Shown in pieces: positions 23,267-33,600 of a stretch of DNA of 64,000 nucleotides. Origin of the DNA: Haberlea rhodopensis (lineage: Eukaryota; Streptophyta; Magnoliopsida; Lamiales; Gesneriaceae); the NCBI GenBank assembly GCA_907163345.1, contig CAJQUN010000055.1, forward strand, positions 372,001 through 436,000, written 5' to 3'. A program made the translations under genes and the position numbers. Each line of letters opens with the position of its first letter. The first letter of the stretch is position 1. The notes under the pieces were generated by a model. That model had not been told where the DNA came from. It saw only the letters and a list, made by a program, of their open reading frames with translations, and ran no database searches.

Positions 23267-25189
23267 ATGGCTTCAATTTCTGGATATAACCTTGAACCTT
23301 TTAATGGAAAATCTGATTTTTCTATATGGCAACAAAAAATGAAAGGAATTTTAATACAACAAAATGTATTTAAAGCTATTGATGGTAATTGGGTTGAGAA
23401 CATTACTACTGCTAAGAAACTGGAAGATGACGAATATGCTTATTCTTCTATTATCTTGAACTTGTCTGACTCTGTGCTCAGGAAGTGTGGTAAACTATCA
23501 TCTGCTAGAGAACTTTGGGAAAAATTAGAAGAAATGTTTACTGAGAAATCTTTGCCTAGTAAACTGTTCTTGTTGGAAAATTTTTTCAGATTCAAGCTAG
23601 ACTTGAACAAAGACGTAGATGAGAATTTGGATGTGTTTACTAAATTAATTCAAGATATTAAATTGACAGGAGATAAGAACATTGACGACTATTCACCTAT
23701 TGTTCTTTTAAATGCTATTCCTGAGAATTATAGTGATGTAAAATCCGCTATTAAGTACGGTAGGGATTCTGTTACATTGGATACTGTAATTAACGGTCTT
23801 AAAAGCAAGGAATTAGATTTAAAAGTGAACAACGGCGGTAAGCAAGACTCAGGTGAAGTTATGCATGTTAGAGGTAGATCTCAACATAGGTATAACAACA
23901 ATCATAGATCTGATTATAACCAAAATCAGAATAATGATAAAAACAAGTGGAAAAGATCTAAGTCTAGGCCTAAGAATAGGAGGTGCTTTAATTGTGGTGA
24001 TCCTGATCATTTTATTAAAGACTGTCCTGAAAAGAAAAACAAGAATCAAAATAATAATAACCAATCTAATGAACAAATGAATCATGCTTCTTTATCTGGT
24101 GAAGACTCTGGTGATGTCTTTATGGTGACTGACTTATGTGATTCTGTGAATTATGTGCATTCATCTACTGTGTGTGAAAATGAATGGCTAATTGATTCTG
24201 GTTGCTCTTATCACATGTCACCTCTTAGAAATTTGTTTTCTAATTATAAAGAAGTTGATAATGGTTCTGTTTCTATTGCTAATGAGAAACTTTGTAAAGT
24301 TGCTGGCATTGGTGATGTTTATTTAAAATTTGATTCTGGTTATTCTATGACTCTAAAAGATGTAAGACATGTTCCTGCTTTGTGCAATAATTTGTTGTCT
24401 TGTTCTGCTTTAGAATCATGTGGTCTAGAGGGTAGATGGGGAAATGGTGTTATGAAAATCGTAAAGGGTTCTTTGGTTGTTTTCAAAGGTGAAAAGCAAA
24501 GACATCTTTATGTTTGCAAAACTGAATCTGTATATGATAATGTGAATTCTGTGACTGATGACTTGACTAATCTGTGCCATAGGAGATTAGGTCATTTGAG
24601 TTCTAAAGGTCTAGAGAATTTGCATGAAAAAGGTTGCGTTGGTAAAGACGGGTTGTCTTGCATGCCTTTCTGTGATTCGTGTGTTTTTGGCAAACAACAA
24701 AGAGTGAAATTCCCGGATTTCCCTTCCCCTAATGTGACTATGTGTCCTGTGCATGTTGACGAGTCTGCGTCTAGTGCTACTCCCTGCGAGGTGGAGCATT
24801 TAACTGGTGTACATGTACGTCATGTTAATGAACCTGAAATTCATGGAATGCCTATAAATCATGGTAGTGTTTTTGAACATGAACATGTTGTGCATGATGA
24901 ATTGGTTTCGATTGAACATGAAGATTTGCATGATATAGCTTATGCTATTAGTTGCTTAATGTATTTGCTGATTAGTACTTGGCATGGTATAGCTTATGCT
25001 ATTAGTTGCTTTAGTAGGTATATGACTAATCCTAGCTTTGTGCTTTGGAATGTTATTCAATGGTTGTTATCTGTAGGTGATAATCTAAGTGATTATGTGT
25101 TTTATCCTGCTGATATGTGTACTAAGTGTTTGTCCCTTAGTAAGATTCAATCATGTTTAAATTTTTTTAAATTTGATACTGATGATTGA
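23267..25189 (+). CDS. Copia gag-protease polyprotein with internal deletion
   Basis: This 640-residue frame starts with a UBN2/copia gag domain (residues about 1-200; F..W..KM, ELWEKLEEMF). A zinc knuckle CX2CX4HX4C follows (C240, C243, H248, C253), then an aspartic protease with D310-S-G (WLIDSGCSYHMSP). A GAG-pre-integrase segment (LCHRRLGHLSS, then CDSCVFGKQ) lies at about 435-480. The frame then jumps into a hinge-like segment and a shortened RNase-H-like end: AYAISCFSRYMTNPS resembles the copia AYAxSxxSRYMxNP block and PADMCTK the usual PADMLTK. The integrase DDE core and the reverse-transcriptase YVDD are absent, yet no stop or frameshift occurs. IAYAISC is duplicated 56 bp apart (near 24930 and 24986). 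It could still make capsid and protease. Confidence 0.92.
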   Translation: MASISGYNLEPFNGKSDFSIWQQKMKGILIQQNVFKAIDGNWVENITTAKKLEDDEYAYSSIILNLSDSVLRKCGKLSSARELWEKLEEMFTEKSLPSKLFLLENFFRFKLDLNKDVDENLDVFTKLIQDIKLTGDKNIDDYSPIVLLNAIPENYSDVKSAIKYGRDSVTLDTVINGLKSKELDLKVNNGGKQDSGEVMHVRGRSQHRYNNNHRSDYNQNQNNDKNKWKRSKSRPKNRRCFNCGDPDHFIKDCPEKKNKNQNNNNQSNEQMNHASLSGEDSGDVFMVTDLCDSVNYVHSSTVCENEWLIDSGCSYHMSPLRNLFSNYKEVDNGSVSIANEKLCKVAGIGDVYLKFDSGYSMTLKDVRHVPALCNNLLSCSALESCGLEGRWGNGVMKIVKGSLVVFKGEKQRHLYVCKTESVYDNVNSVTDDLTNLCHRRLGHLSSKGLENLHEKGCVGKDGLSCMPFCDSCVFGKQQRVKFPDFPSPNVTMCPVHVDESASSATPCEVEHLTGVHVRHVNEPEIHGMPINHGSVFEHEHVVHDELVSIEHEDLHDIAYAISCLMYLLISTWHGIAYAISCFSRYMTNPSFVLWNVIQWLLSVGDNLSDYVFYPADMCTKCLSLSKIQSCLNFFKFDTDD

Positions 25190-25428
25190 TTACTAGGTGT
25201 TAACTATTTTTGATTAGTATAACTGATGTGTGCTTGTTATATGATTGTTACCCCGGTTATTGACTTTAACCTCTTTGTGTTGGTTATTGTCTGTGTTCTC
25301 TGTCTGTGCTGTGTGCTATGACAAGAACTTGGTCCACACAATGCTTTGTGTGTTGTGGGGACCCTTTGGGCGATGATGAGTCATCTATTGGGTTTTTCCT
25401 TACGTCGAGGTGGAGCCGGTATTGTGCC

Positions 25429-25438
25429 AAGGTGGAGA
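25429..25438 (+). other. Copia polypurine tract
   Basis: AAGGTGGAGA lies directly before the TT-TGTTGGG junction of the 3' LTR, the expected plus-strand primer position. Confidence 0.8.
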
Positions 25439-25440
25439 TT

Positions 25441-26392
25441 TGTTGGGTTTGTTGGCCCATTACCTATTCATTATTCTATTGGGCTTTGGCCCTTCTCCCT
25501 ATCACCCATAATCGAGCCCCTCATTACCAAGCCCCCTTTCTTCTCCCAGCCTTCAACCCTTAGGTGCCCTCTTCAATCCAGAAGCTTCTCCTTCTCGCGT
25601 TTGGTGTCTCTTCGGCTGGACTTCTTGGAATTTGCAGCCTCCTCTTCGTCTCCCTCTTGCCTTTATGTTGGCCTTGGTTTATGATGAGGCTAACACCTCT
25701 GAAACCCCAAAAACCAGAGTGCAATTTTCGTCCCCCCTTTTTCGTTACTGTGTGTGCGGTGGGTGGCCGTGAGTGTGGTGCTTTGTGCGCTGGTTTGTGC
25801 TGTGTGGTGCTGTGTGCGCCTTGTGCTTGGGTTGGTGCTGTGTGCGCTGTGGTGTGTGTGGCCGTGAGTGGCTTGGTGCTGTGTGGCCGAGAGTCCACTG
25901 CTGGTGCTGTGTGCTCCTTGTGCTGAGTGGGTGCTGAGCGTGCCTTGTGCTTGTGTGGTGCTGTGTGCGCCTAGTGCATGAGTGGTGCTGTGTGTGCCTT
26001 GTGCTAAGTGCGGTGCTGTGTGTGCGCCTAGAGCCTGGTGCTGTGTGCACTTTGTGTGGCCGTGTGTGGTGCTGTGTGTGAGCCGAGTGAGTGGTGCTGT
26101 GTGCACTAGTCTGCCGTGTGTGTGTCCAGGCTGTGTGCTTGGGCAGTGGGGTTCGGGCAGGGTCTTCAGGTAGTATCTTAGGGCAGTGTGTGTGTCTCCC
26201 CTTTAGGATACGATACATTGGTTCCCCGGTGACGACGTTGGAAGGAAACCCAGCTCGACCTGAGCCCTAATTCCTTACTCTTGCTTTGCATTTCAGTTTA
26301 TAATTTATTTATTGAAATTGTATACTGTGATTGCTTTTGTTTCTTGATTGCAGGCATCAATCGGGATTGGAAAGCGGGACGAAATCCTTACA
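25441..26392 (+). repeat. Copia 3' LTR
   Basis: Same boundaries as the 5' LTR (TGTTGG...CCTTACA) and about 99.7% identical by substitutions. It is followed by AATGT, the right copy of the target duplication. Confidence 0.95.
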
Positions 26393-26578
26393 AATGTTAT
26401 CTCTTTTACCAAGCAAAAAAAATGAATGCGGTCGCTATCGTATTTCGTATTTATTTTAGAATTTTAGGTTGGCATTGTGCTTGGAGAGGGAAGAGTTGAA
26501 GTATGAGATTAGGGCGGGGTATTAGGCCCTGGTTGCTTGTAGCCCAAGTATAAACCCATCAATGTAATTTGCTCCAAG

Positions 26579-27156
26579 TAGGAATGGCAACGGGTTGGGT
26601 ATGGGACGGGTTTGACCAATCCCACGACCCGCACAACTACGCATAAAACCCGGACCCGCCCCGCCCCGCTTAGACCCGCGAACCCGGCGGGTTTACCCGC
26701 CCCGCCCCGGTTCCAGTTTTTTTTATTTTTTATTTTTAAAAAAAAAAAAATTAGCTAGAAATCAAATTTGAAACACAAAAGTTGAGTTTTGTGATTAAAT
26801 TTCATGTTTTCTCTAGTAAATATTTATAATAAACATTGTAAAACTATCTTTAAATTACTAAATATTTATTAATTTGCTCTTATTTCCTTCAAAATGTCAA
26901 AACATGAACACATGAATTTTGATATAAAATTAAATAATGACACTTTATTGTTCAATCAAAGAAGTAAAATGTATAATCAATATCATATTTTTTTTAAAGA
27001 AAAATTAAAAATGTATAGCGGGGCGGGTCCGGGGCGGGTTCGGCCAATCACAGGACCCGCCCCGCTTCCAAACCCGGTTGAAGCGGGTCCAGACCCGCCC
27101 CGACGGGGCGGGTTCAATGCAGATCCGGGTTTGTACCCGTCTCATTGCCATCCCTA
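26579..27156. mobile_element. hAT-type MITE with CCCGCCCC-rich arms
   Basis: Perfect 8-bp TSD GCTCCAAG at 26571-26578 and 27157-27164. Left end TAGGAATGGCAACGGGTTGG, reversed right end TAGGGATGGCAATGAGACGG. Both arms are arrays of GACCCGC/CCCCGCCCC words in opposite orientation, and the 300-bp centre is plain AT-rich DNA. The ORF at 26894-27157 is not a gene; it runs into the arm repeats. Confidence 0.9.
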
Positions 27157-27340
27157 GCTCCAAGCAGAAGAAAATAATATAACAAACACATAAAGTGAGT
27201 GGATTACCAGGCGTGCCAAAAATGCAATTGAAACGATATACGTCGTGTTTTATTGGCCGAGAAAGAGAATAATAAAGAACCTGATAGGGAAAACCGAAAA
27301 CGTTATTGATATTGATAATTGCTAATTGCTAAAACAAAAA

Positions 27341-27412
27341 AGGTCCTACCGGGAGTCGAACCCAGGTCGCTGGATTCAAAGTCCAGAGTGCTAACCACTA
27401 CACCATAGAACC
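27341..27412 (-). tRNA. tRNA-Gln (anticodon UUG)
   Basis: Read on the minus strand, the 72-nt sequence begins GGTTCTATGGTGTAGTGG and ends TAGGACCT. The acceptor stem GGTTCTA/TAGGACC pairs fully (one G-U). The anticodon arm CTGGA-CTTTGAA-TCCAG shows TTG, and the T arm has GGTTCGACTCC. A box (TGGTGTAGTGG) and B box are intact. There is no intron and no CCA. On the minus strand, T-rich DNA follows for pol III termination (AAAACAAAAAA at 27331-27341 on plus). Confidence 0.96.
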
Positions 27413-27737
27413 TTGATGTGCCAGTTCGATACCTAATATATATATATCTGCTTGTTTCCTCATCACATAAATATCTAAATTTGCGAGGTTGTAATATAGT
27501 ACAATTATCAATCATTACATATTATCATTGACTTATCTAATTTTAAATTATGATATCAACAATAAATTATATCCAAGTAAATTTATTAAATCATAAATCA
27601 ATTTTAATGTGTTTTTATCATATTACATCAAGTCATCAACAACAGCAAAAATCATTGCAATAAAAAAATTACAAAAGGGTAATGGACCTCGTATATTTAA
27701 GCCATTTTTAAAACTTTTTAAGCCTAATTATTACCGA
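27413..27737. other. Intergenic, no gene seen
   Basis: AT-rich sequence between the tRNA and a SINE, with no supported ORF. Confidence 0.35.
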
Positions 27738-27890
27738 TAAAAGGGGGCAAACCCAATGCACGAAGCTCTCGTGATACTTTGGATTCGAGAGGGGTCGGGC
27801 CTATTGAGCCTAATATACACTATCTTCCCCTGCAATACAAGAGGTTGTTTCCGCTACTCGAACCCATGACATCCATGTCATATTACTGAT
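27738..27890 (-). mobile_element. Au-SINE-like element
   Basis: On the minus strand a B box (GGGTTCGAGTAG) is followed by GGAAACAACCTCTTGTATTG, TGCAGGGG, TATTAGGCTCAATAGGCCCG and GAGCTTCGTGCATTGGGTTT, and ends in a short T run. This is the order of blocks in plant Au SINEs. The A box is not clear and many CG sites have decayed, so it is an old copy. Confidence 0.68.
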
Positions 27891-28078
27891 ATGATATTTG
27901 ATATTTAGATTTTAAATTTCTGAAATTATCAGCCACCAATTTTTGTCGTGCTTCCCAAACAGACTGCAACAAGAAATTCATCACAAGTAGAAGATTAATA
28001 AATTAAATTAAAAAATTAATAGTTGGTCAGTTTTTAGGATTACATGATTTCAGAATGGTTCTCATCTAGTTTTGTGAT

Positions 28079-28175
28079 AACACGAGGGTTGCGCTCATTG
28101 CGGGACTTAACCCAACACCTTACGACACGAGCTGACGACAGTCATGCACCAATTGTGTCCGCGTTCCCGAAGGTC
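28079..28175 (-). pseudogene. Plastid 16S rRNA fragment in nuclear DNA (NUPT)
   Basis: The ~97-bp stretch with GGGTTGCGCTCATTGCGGGA, CTTAACCCAACACC, ACACGAGCTGACGACAG and GTGTCCGCGTTCCCGAAGG is the reverse complement of the conserved 16S region around the 1050-1110 helices (E. coli numbering). The TGTGTCCGCGTTCCCGAAGG end fits the plastid rather than the plant mitochondrial version. Several differences from the conserved sequence are C-to-T/G-to-A type, as expected for a methylated, non-functional copy. Confidence 0.82.
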
Positions 28176-28721
28176 ATGTTGTTGAGATCTCTCTGGCTGT
28201 AAATATCTTTTGATTTACTCCATTTGAAATTATTCAAATTATATAATATTACATATTCGAATTTGATAAAAATAAAAAGATTCAGGAGATAAAGGCAAAA
28301 AAATCAGAAATAATATAAAATCCTCTATTGACTCAGAAATCTTAGTGCTCGGTAGATGTTTGTTGGTTCAACTAGTCTACTTCGTTCACCCCGTTTTGCT
28401 TTTAGGATGTTAGTTTGAATTGAAATTGGCATTATTATAGATTTTGACTTTTTTACTTCATTATTTTAAATTCATGGTTTTTATGGAGCTTGGCCATTGG
28501 AACCATCACCACTTGCGTGGTTGATGATAAAATTTTCATTGCATTTTGCAGATCTTAATATAGGGATAATTTTCCTTGCCACTGGTGCTATTACTAAGCG
28601 AAGACAATGATCCTCCCAAAACAATATCGCTGCATAACTCCGCAAGTTGTGCCTGTACCAAGGACCACCTTACCGATGAAGTGATTTTCTTGGTTTTGAT
28701 AATTTGCATTGAAATCCTAAA

Positions 28722-29295
28722 TTGATTGATCTTGCCAAACGAATCCTATGGAAGCCATTCTGTAAAACAAGAGCTCCTAAAATGATGATTGATTTTCAGT
28801 CTCGTGGTAGTCATAGTGTAGATGGGAACTGGAGGGCGCTTGGCAAGCTGCTTATATTCTGTTCCTGTTGCAACAAAGACGGGTTGTTCAGCAGTATTCA
28901 AGTTCCAAGACACTTTGTTCACCGAACACGATTTTCAAGAACATTAGGGAAGAGCTTTCTATTACCACAATGCAGTACCGATGTTTTATACGTCTCTGAT
29001 CCTTGTGAGCATCTGGATCAAGGAGATGAAGGGGATGTTGGATTTTTTTCGTGGGATATTTAAATCCTTTGCATCTTCGATGGTCAGGAAACTGCTGATA
29101 AGGAAGCTCCATTGCATTCAAAGGAGGTATGTCCATGTTGTAAGGGGACAAACAGAGATGATACCGCCAAGTGCAAGCTGCCGGCTTGGTGCATATGAAG
29201 ATAATATTGAGTATTATGTTTGCTTGAACGGATATGTGCTCGGGATCTGTACACTCTTACCCTTGACTGATACTGATGAACCATCGGAGTATTGA
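28722..29295 (+). pseudogene. Unrecognised gene-like stretch, probably a broken gene
   Basis: Frame 28722-29063 (113 codons) ends at a stop, but its reading continues afterwards as ETADKEAPLHSKEVCPCCKG and TNRDDTAKCKLPAW before meeting further stops. Another frame (28981-29295) then reads IEYYVCLNGYVLGICTLLP. The CPCC...C pattern and near-protein-like composition suggest a frame-shifted coding remnant with two or more breaks. The family is not recognised; it could also be chance in a moderately GC-rich patch. Confidence 0.25.
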
Positions 29296-30688
29296 TAATT
29301 TGGTACAGATGCAGGTATTTATCAATAAAAAAATACCATTTTTTTGGTGTGAATATGCAGTAAAATTATTGCTCAATTTATGTTAGCGTTTAGACACTCC
29401 TACTAGTAGAATCTACTCGATGAACTTGGTATGTTTAAGCTATTTGACTGCGCCTCTCCTATAAGAGTTAATCCATATGAGATCTAACTTGAATTACCAG
29501 TTTATTAGGTCTAAGAATCTCAATCTCCAAAAAAAAAAAAAAAAAAAAAAAGAAAAAAGAAAAAAGCCAAGTATCTCAGAAATGCAAGTACCTCTTTAGT
29601 CCTACTTGTAGAGTCAATGTTGGAAGCGAACCTCATCGAGAGACCGATGCCCGTAGAAACCTACATTAGATGGATCTTGTATATAATGAACACAGCAATG
29701 CTATCTATACCGATCATAAACGATGCTTTCTCGGTTGTCCCTTGCGCCTGACAAGATCATCAATATTGGATGTTACATACAACTGAAATGAATAGGTGGT
29801 TGAACCTTTCAAGCTATATGGATGGATCGAGGCTCAACGTTAGACGAGTTTTAGTCCTTACACCTCGACACAAGCCAGGGTCCAGACCTTTGTTGAAGTG
29901 CCTACTGATCAGTGAGGCCCCAACCTTGGCATGCTTATTAGGTTAAGGTGCTTTTTTATGGGATTTAAATATAGAAAGAGTAAATCCAATGTGAAATGCA
30001 AGATAATAGCCACTCATTTTGTTCACACAATAATGATTAATTGTTTATTACAGTTATTTGTTCTGCATGTTTCAGTTCTATATTGAAAAAAAAATAAAAA
30101 AATTGATATTTAGAATCTACTATATTACTCCTAGAATCCCATCGCGCTTAGACTCAAAAAACCCAAATAACTATGAAGCTGATTTACCAGCACACAATTT
30201 TGGGGTATTATTATAGAACTTTATAGCAAGATAGCTTTTTCTCCTCGAATTGTTGATAATGACATTTATTTTCCAGGCTTCTCTAACATTTCGAACTGTG
30301 AAAATATTTGATATTCTGGACTGTGGTTTGGTGCACTTAGATATCAGCTGTATACGGAGAAGTCGGGATGTAAACAAAGGCTTCCTCGTTTCTTCCTATT
30401 AGCGTATCGTTGGTGAATTCTTTCACCTTCACATTATTTGTTCAATCTCGTAGACCTATCTGTAAACAATGAAGGCGCACACAGAACTAAAAGATGTATT
30501 AAATTTGAATGAAAATAAGTTACATTTGTGAGATGTTCACTGCTTTTATTGTTGGTATCAAAATTGTATTTTCAATCAGATTTTTTATGATGTAAGTGCT
30601 ATGTATCTGTAAAAATTACACTTTAAAATGAGTGACGACAAAGCAGTTTACATAGCATATTTATAAGGTTAATCTACACGATAAAATC
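29296..30688. other. Intergenic / 3' flank of CLPB3
   Basis: Contains a poly(A) run of about 22 bp at 29529-29550 and no supported gene. The last few hundred bases probably hold the CLPB3 3' UTR. Confidence 0.4.
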
Positions 30689-33600
30689 TCACATTGCCTT
30701 TGAAAAAGTCTCACGGTTTTGAGAAGATGTGTTTGAACCTGATTCCAACCTTCGGAAAACAAGTTTCTGCTGTGGGACCTGGCCATTGCCAAAAGCTGTA
30801 ACTTCGGTGTCGACAAGAATTGAATCCTCTTCTTTAAATTCCGATCTCAAGATACCCTTGGCAAGCTCATTTTCAATGTATTGTTGGATAACCCGTTTCA
30901 CTGGCCTTGCTCCGTAGTTTGGATCATATCCGAGGCTTCCTAAGAGCTGAACTGCAGCGTCACTCACCTGAATCTTCATCTTCTTATCTGCTATCCTCTT
31001 TTGTACTCGTTCCAACTGAAAAGCCACATCAAAGAATTAGACCAGATTCCATCTAAACAAAACATTCGAACGAACAAAAATTTCTCACATTCATGGACCA
31101 CCTCGTACTATAGCTATATGACATAAAGAGAGAAGATGTATCGGTATATGGCCTATCTGAAAAGAATTACTTACCTGTAATCTAACAATATTGCTAATCT
31201 GGTCGCGATCAAGAGGCTGGAATACTATGTATTCATCCACTCGATTCATGAACTCGGGGCGGAAAATTGATCTTGCAGCATCCATTACCCTCGACTTTAT
31301 GGTTTCATAAGTAATCTCCCGAGAGAAGTCACCGTTGTCTGTGTTAAGAATATACTGTGAACCCACATTTGATGTCATAATTATTACCGTGTTGGTGAAG
31401 CTCACAGTACGTCCCTGCGAATCAGTTACTCTACCATCATCAAGGATTTGAAGAAACACATTGAAAACATCTGAATGAGCCTTTTCGATCTCATCAAACA
31501 AAATAACCGCATATGGCCTCCGGCGAACAATCTCTGTTAACTGACCACCTTCTTCATATCCAACATATCCTGGCGGAGCTCCTATCAAACGTGAAACTGC
31601 ATGCTTTTCCATGTACTCACTCATATCGATTCTTACAAGAGCTTCTTCGGTGTTGAACATGTAGGAGGCAAGAGCCTTTGCAAGCTCTGTCTTTCCTACT
31701 CCCGTTGGACCCATGAACATAAAGCTAGCAATTGGGCGGTGAGGATCAGAAAGGCCTGCCCTTGATCTTTGTATAGCATCTGCCACTGATTTCACAGCAG
31801 GATCTTGACCAACAACGCGTTTATGTAGCTCTTCCTCCAAGTACAACAGCTTCTCTCTGTCTGATTGTTGTAGTTTGGAAACAGGAATTCCAGTCCATTT
31901 ACTAACAATCTGGGCAATATCATCGCCCGTGACTTCTTCTCTCAGCATGGACTTTCCTGACCTCATATAATCATCTAGTTCTTTTTCCGCAGTTCCAAGC
32001 TGACGTTGCAGAGAATTTAGGCTCCCATACTTCAATTCAGCTGCTCGATTGAGATCATACTCTCGCTCAGCCTGTAGGATCTCCAGATTTACTCTGTCAA
32101 TCTGTCAAACACCGTTTACTGAGCTATTAGTTTGATTATTAATTATCTAATTGCTTGGCTTCCTTTGCGGAACTTATGATGTCAAAAGAATTAAGAATAT
32201 ACCTCTTCCTTAATAGACTGGAGTCGTGTCATGACAGTTTTTTCATGCTCCCACTGCTCATTCAGTTCAGCTTGTCTCTTCTTCAAGAGAGACAACTCAG
32301 CCTCGAGGCGATTTAACCTATCCTTAGATGCTTTGTCTGTATCATTCATTAAAGAGAGCCTTTCCATCTCAAGTTTAAGAACAGAACGATTAACTTCATC
32401 AAGTGCTGTTGGCTTTGAAGTAATCTCCATTTTCAGTTTGGCCGCTGCCTCATCAACCAGATCAATAGCTGCATTGAAATAAGTAACAGAAAGTGATTTC
32501 TCATGCCGTAATTCAAGTCAATTTTTTTGTGGCAAGGGGAAACACTTGGCATCTGGACCTTTCATAGAAATTGTTTTAGTCTTTAACATTAAACTATATC
32601 ACCATAGCAGTAGTTTTTACACACACGGGAATCATTTTCACATGGTATGAACGTATCGTGAAATAGGACTCCTATATTGACAGGTCATGAAGATTTAAAA
32701 GGTGAGCAGACCTTTGTGCTCCCATTTTTTTTAAAAAAAATTGTCCTAGCAATAAACTAGTGGAATAAGTTTCTTACCTTTGTCAGGTAGGAAACGACCA
32801 CTGATGTAACGATCTGATAAAATTGCAGCTTCAACAAGAGCACCATCTGAAATTCGGACACCATGGTGCAGCTCATATCTTTCACGCAGCCCACGGAGAA
32901 TAGAGATGGTGTTTTCTACTGTGGGTTGATCGACATAAACTTGCTGGAACCGACGTTCTAGGGCTGGATCTTTCTCAATATATTTTCGATACTCATCTAA
33001 AGTGGTGGCACCAATGCATCGGAGCTCTCCACGACCAAGCATGGGTTTAAGGAGGTTGCCAGCATCCATGGCACCAGTTGTCGCACCTGAATGATGGCTC
33101 AATATTAGTAGCATATCCATGCGATCGGACACAAGCCAAAAAATATCATTCAGTAGGAGAAATGTGATGCGAGGAGCAAGAATTGCACAAAGTTATCAGT
33201 AATAAAAAACAAACAAAAATTACCTGCCCCAACTACTGTATGGATCTCATCAATAAAAAGGACTATCTGGCCATCTGAATCAGTTACTTCCTTTAGCACA
33301 GCTTTCAGTCTATCTTCAAATTCTCCTCTGTACTTTGCACCAGCAATGAGAGCTCCCATGTCGAGAGATATTAACTACACCAGAAACGAAATTAGATGCT
33401 AAAAAAAACAAAGACTGCGAAGTCTATATGATTTTATGGATATTTCAACCATTACTCACCCTCCGGTTCATTAAAGCCTGAGGGACATCTCCCTGTACGA
33501 TTCTCTGTGCAAGCCTGTGAGCAGAAATGTCATTATAATCATGAAATCGAATTACTTAATCGGAATGGGAAGTACCGTTGAAGGTGGAATTTAAATCGGA

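Larger units (their letters stand above)
21781..26392 (+). mobile_element. Young non-autonomous Ty1/copia retrotransposon
   Basis: Two 951/952-bp LTRs bound a 2.7-kb interior. The pentamer AATGT flanks it (21776-21780 and 26393-26397), a perfect 5-bp TSD. A primer-binding site TGGTATCAGAGC follows LTR1, and a purine tract AAGGTGGAGA precedes LTR2. The interior has one open frame with gag, zinc knuckle, protease and pre-integrase parts. Integrase core, reverse transcriptase and most of RNase H are deleted. The element must depend on an autonomous relative for mobility. Confidence 0.95.
21568..26421 (+). mobile_element. 5'-truncated LINE 3' end, split by a copia insertion
   Basis: The 16-bp word ATGAATGCGGTCGCTA occurs at 21552-21567 and 26422-26437. 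Inside it, 21568-21780 plus 26398-26421 form a short stretch ending TCTCTTTTACCAAGCAAAAA, the T-rich-then-poly(A) end usual for plant L1 LINEs. Long direct TSD, poly(A) and missing 5' part indicate target-primed reverse transcription. The copia element at 21781-26392 landed in it later. Only about 230 bp of LINE remains and no LINE coding sequence is recognised. Confidence 0.78.
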
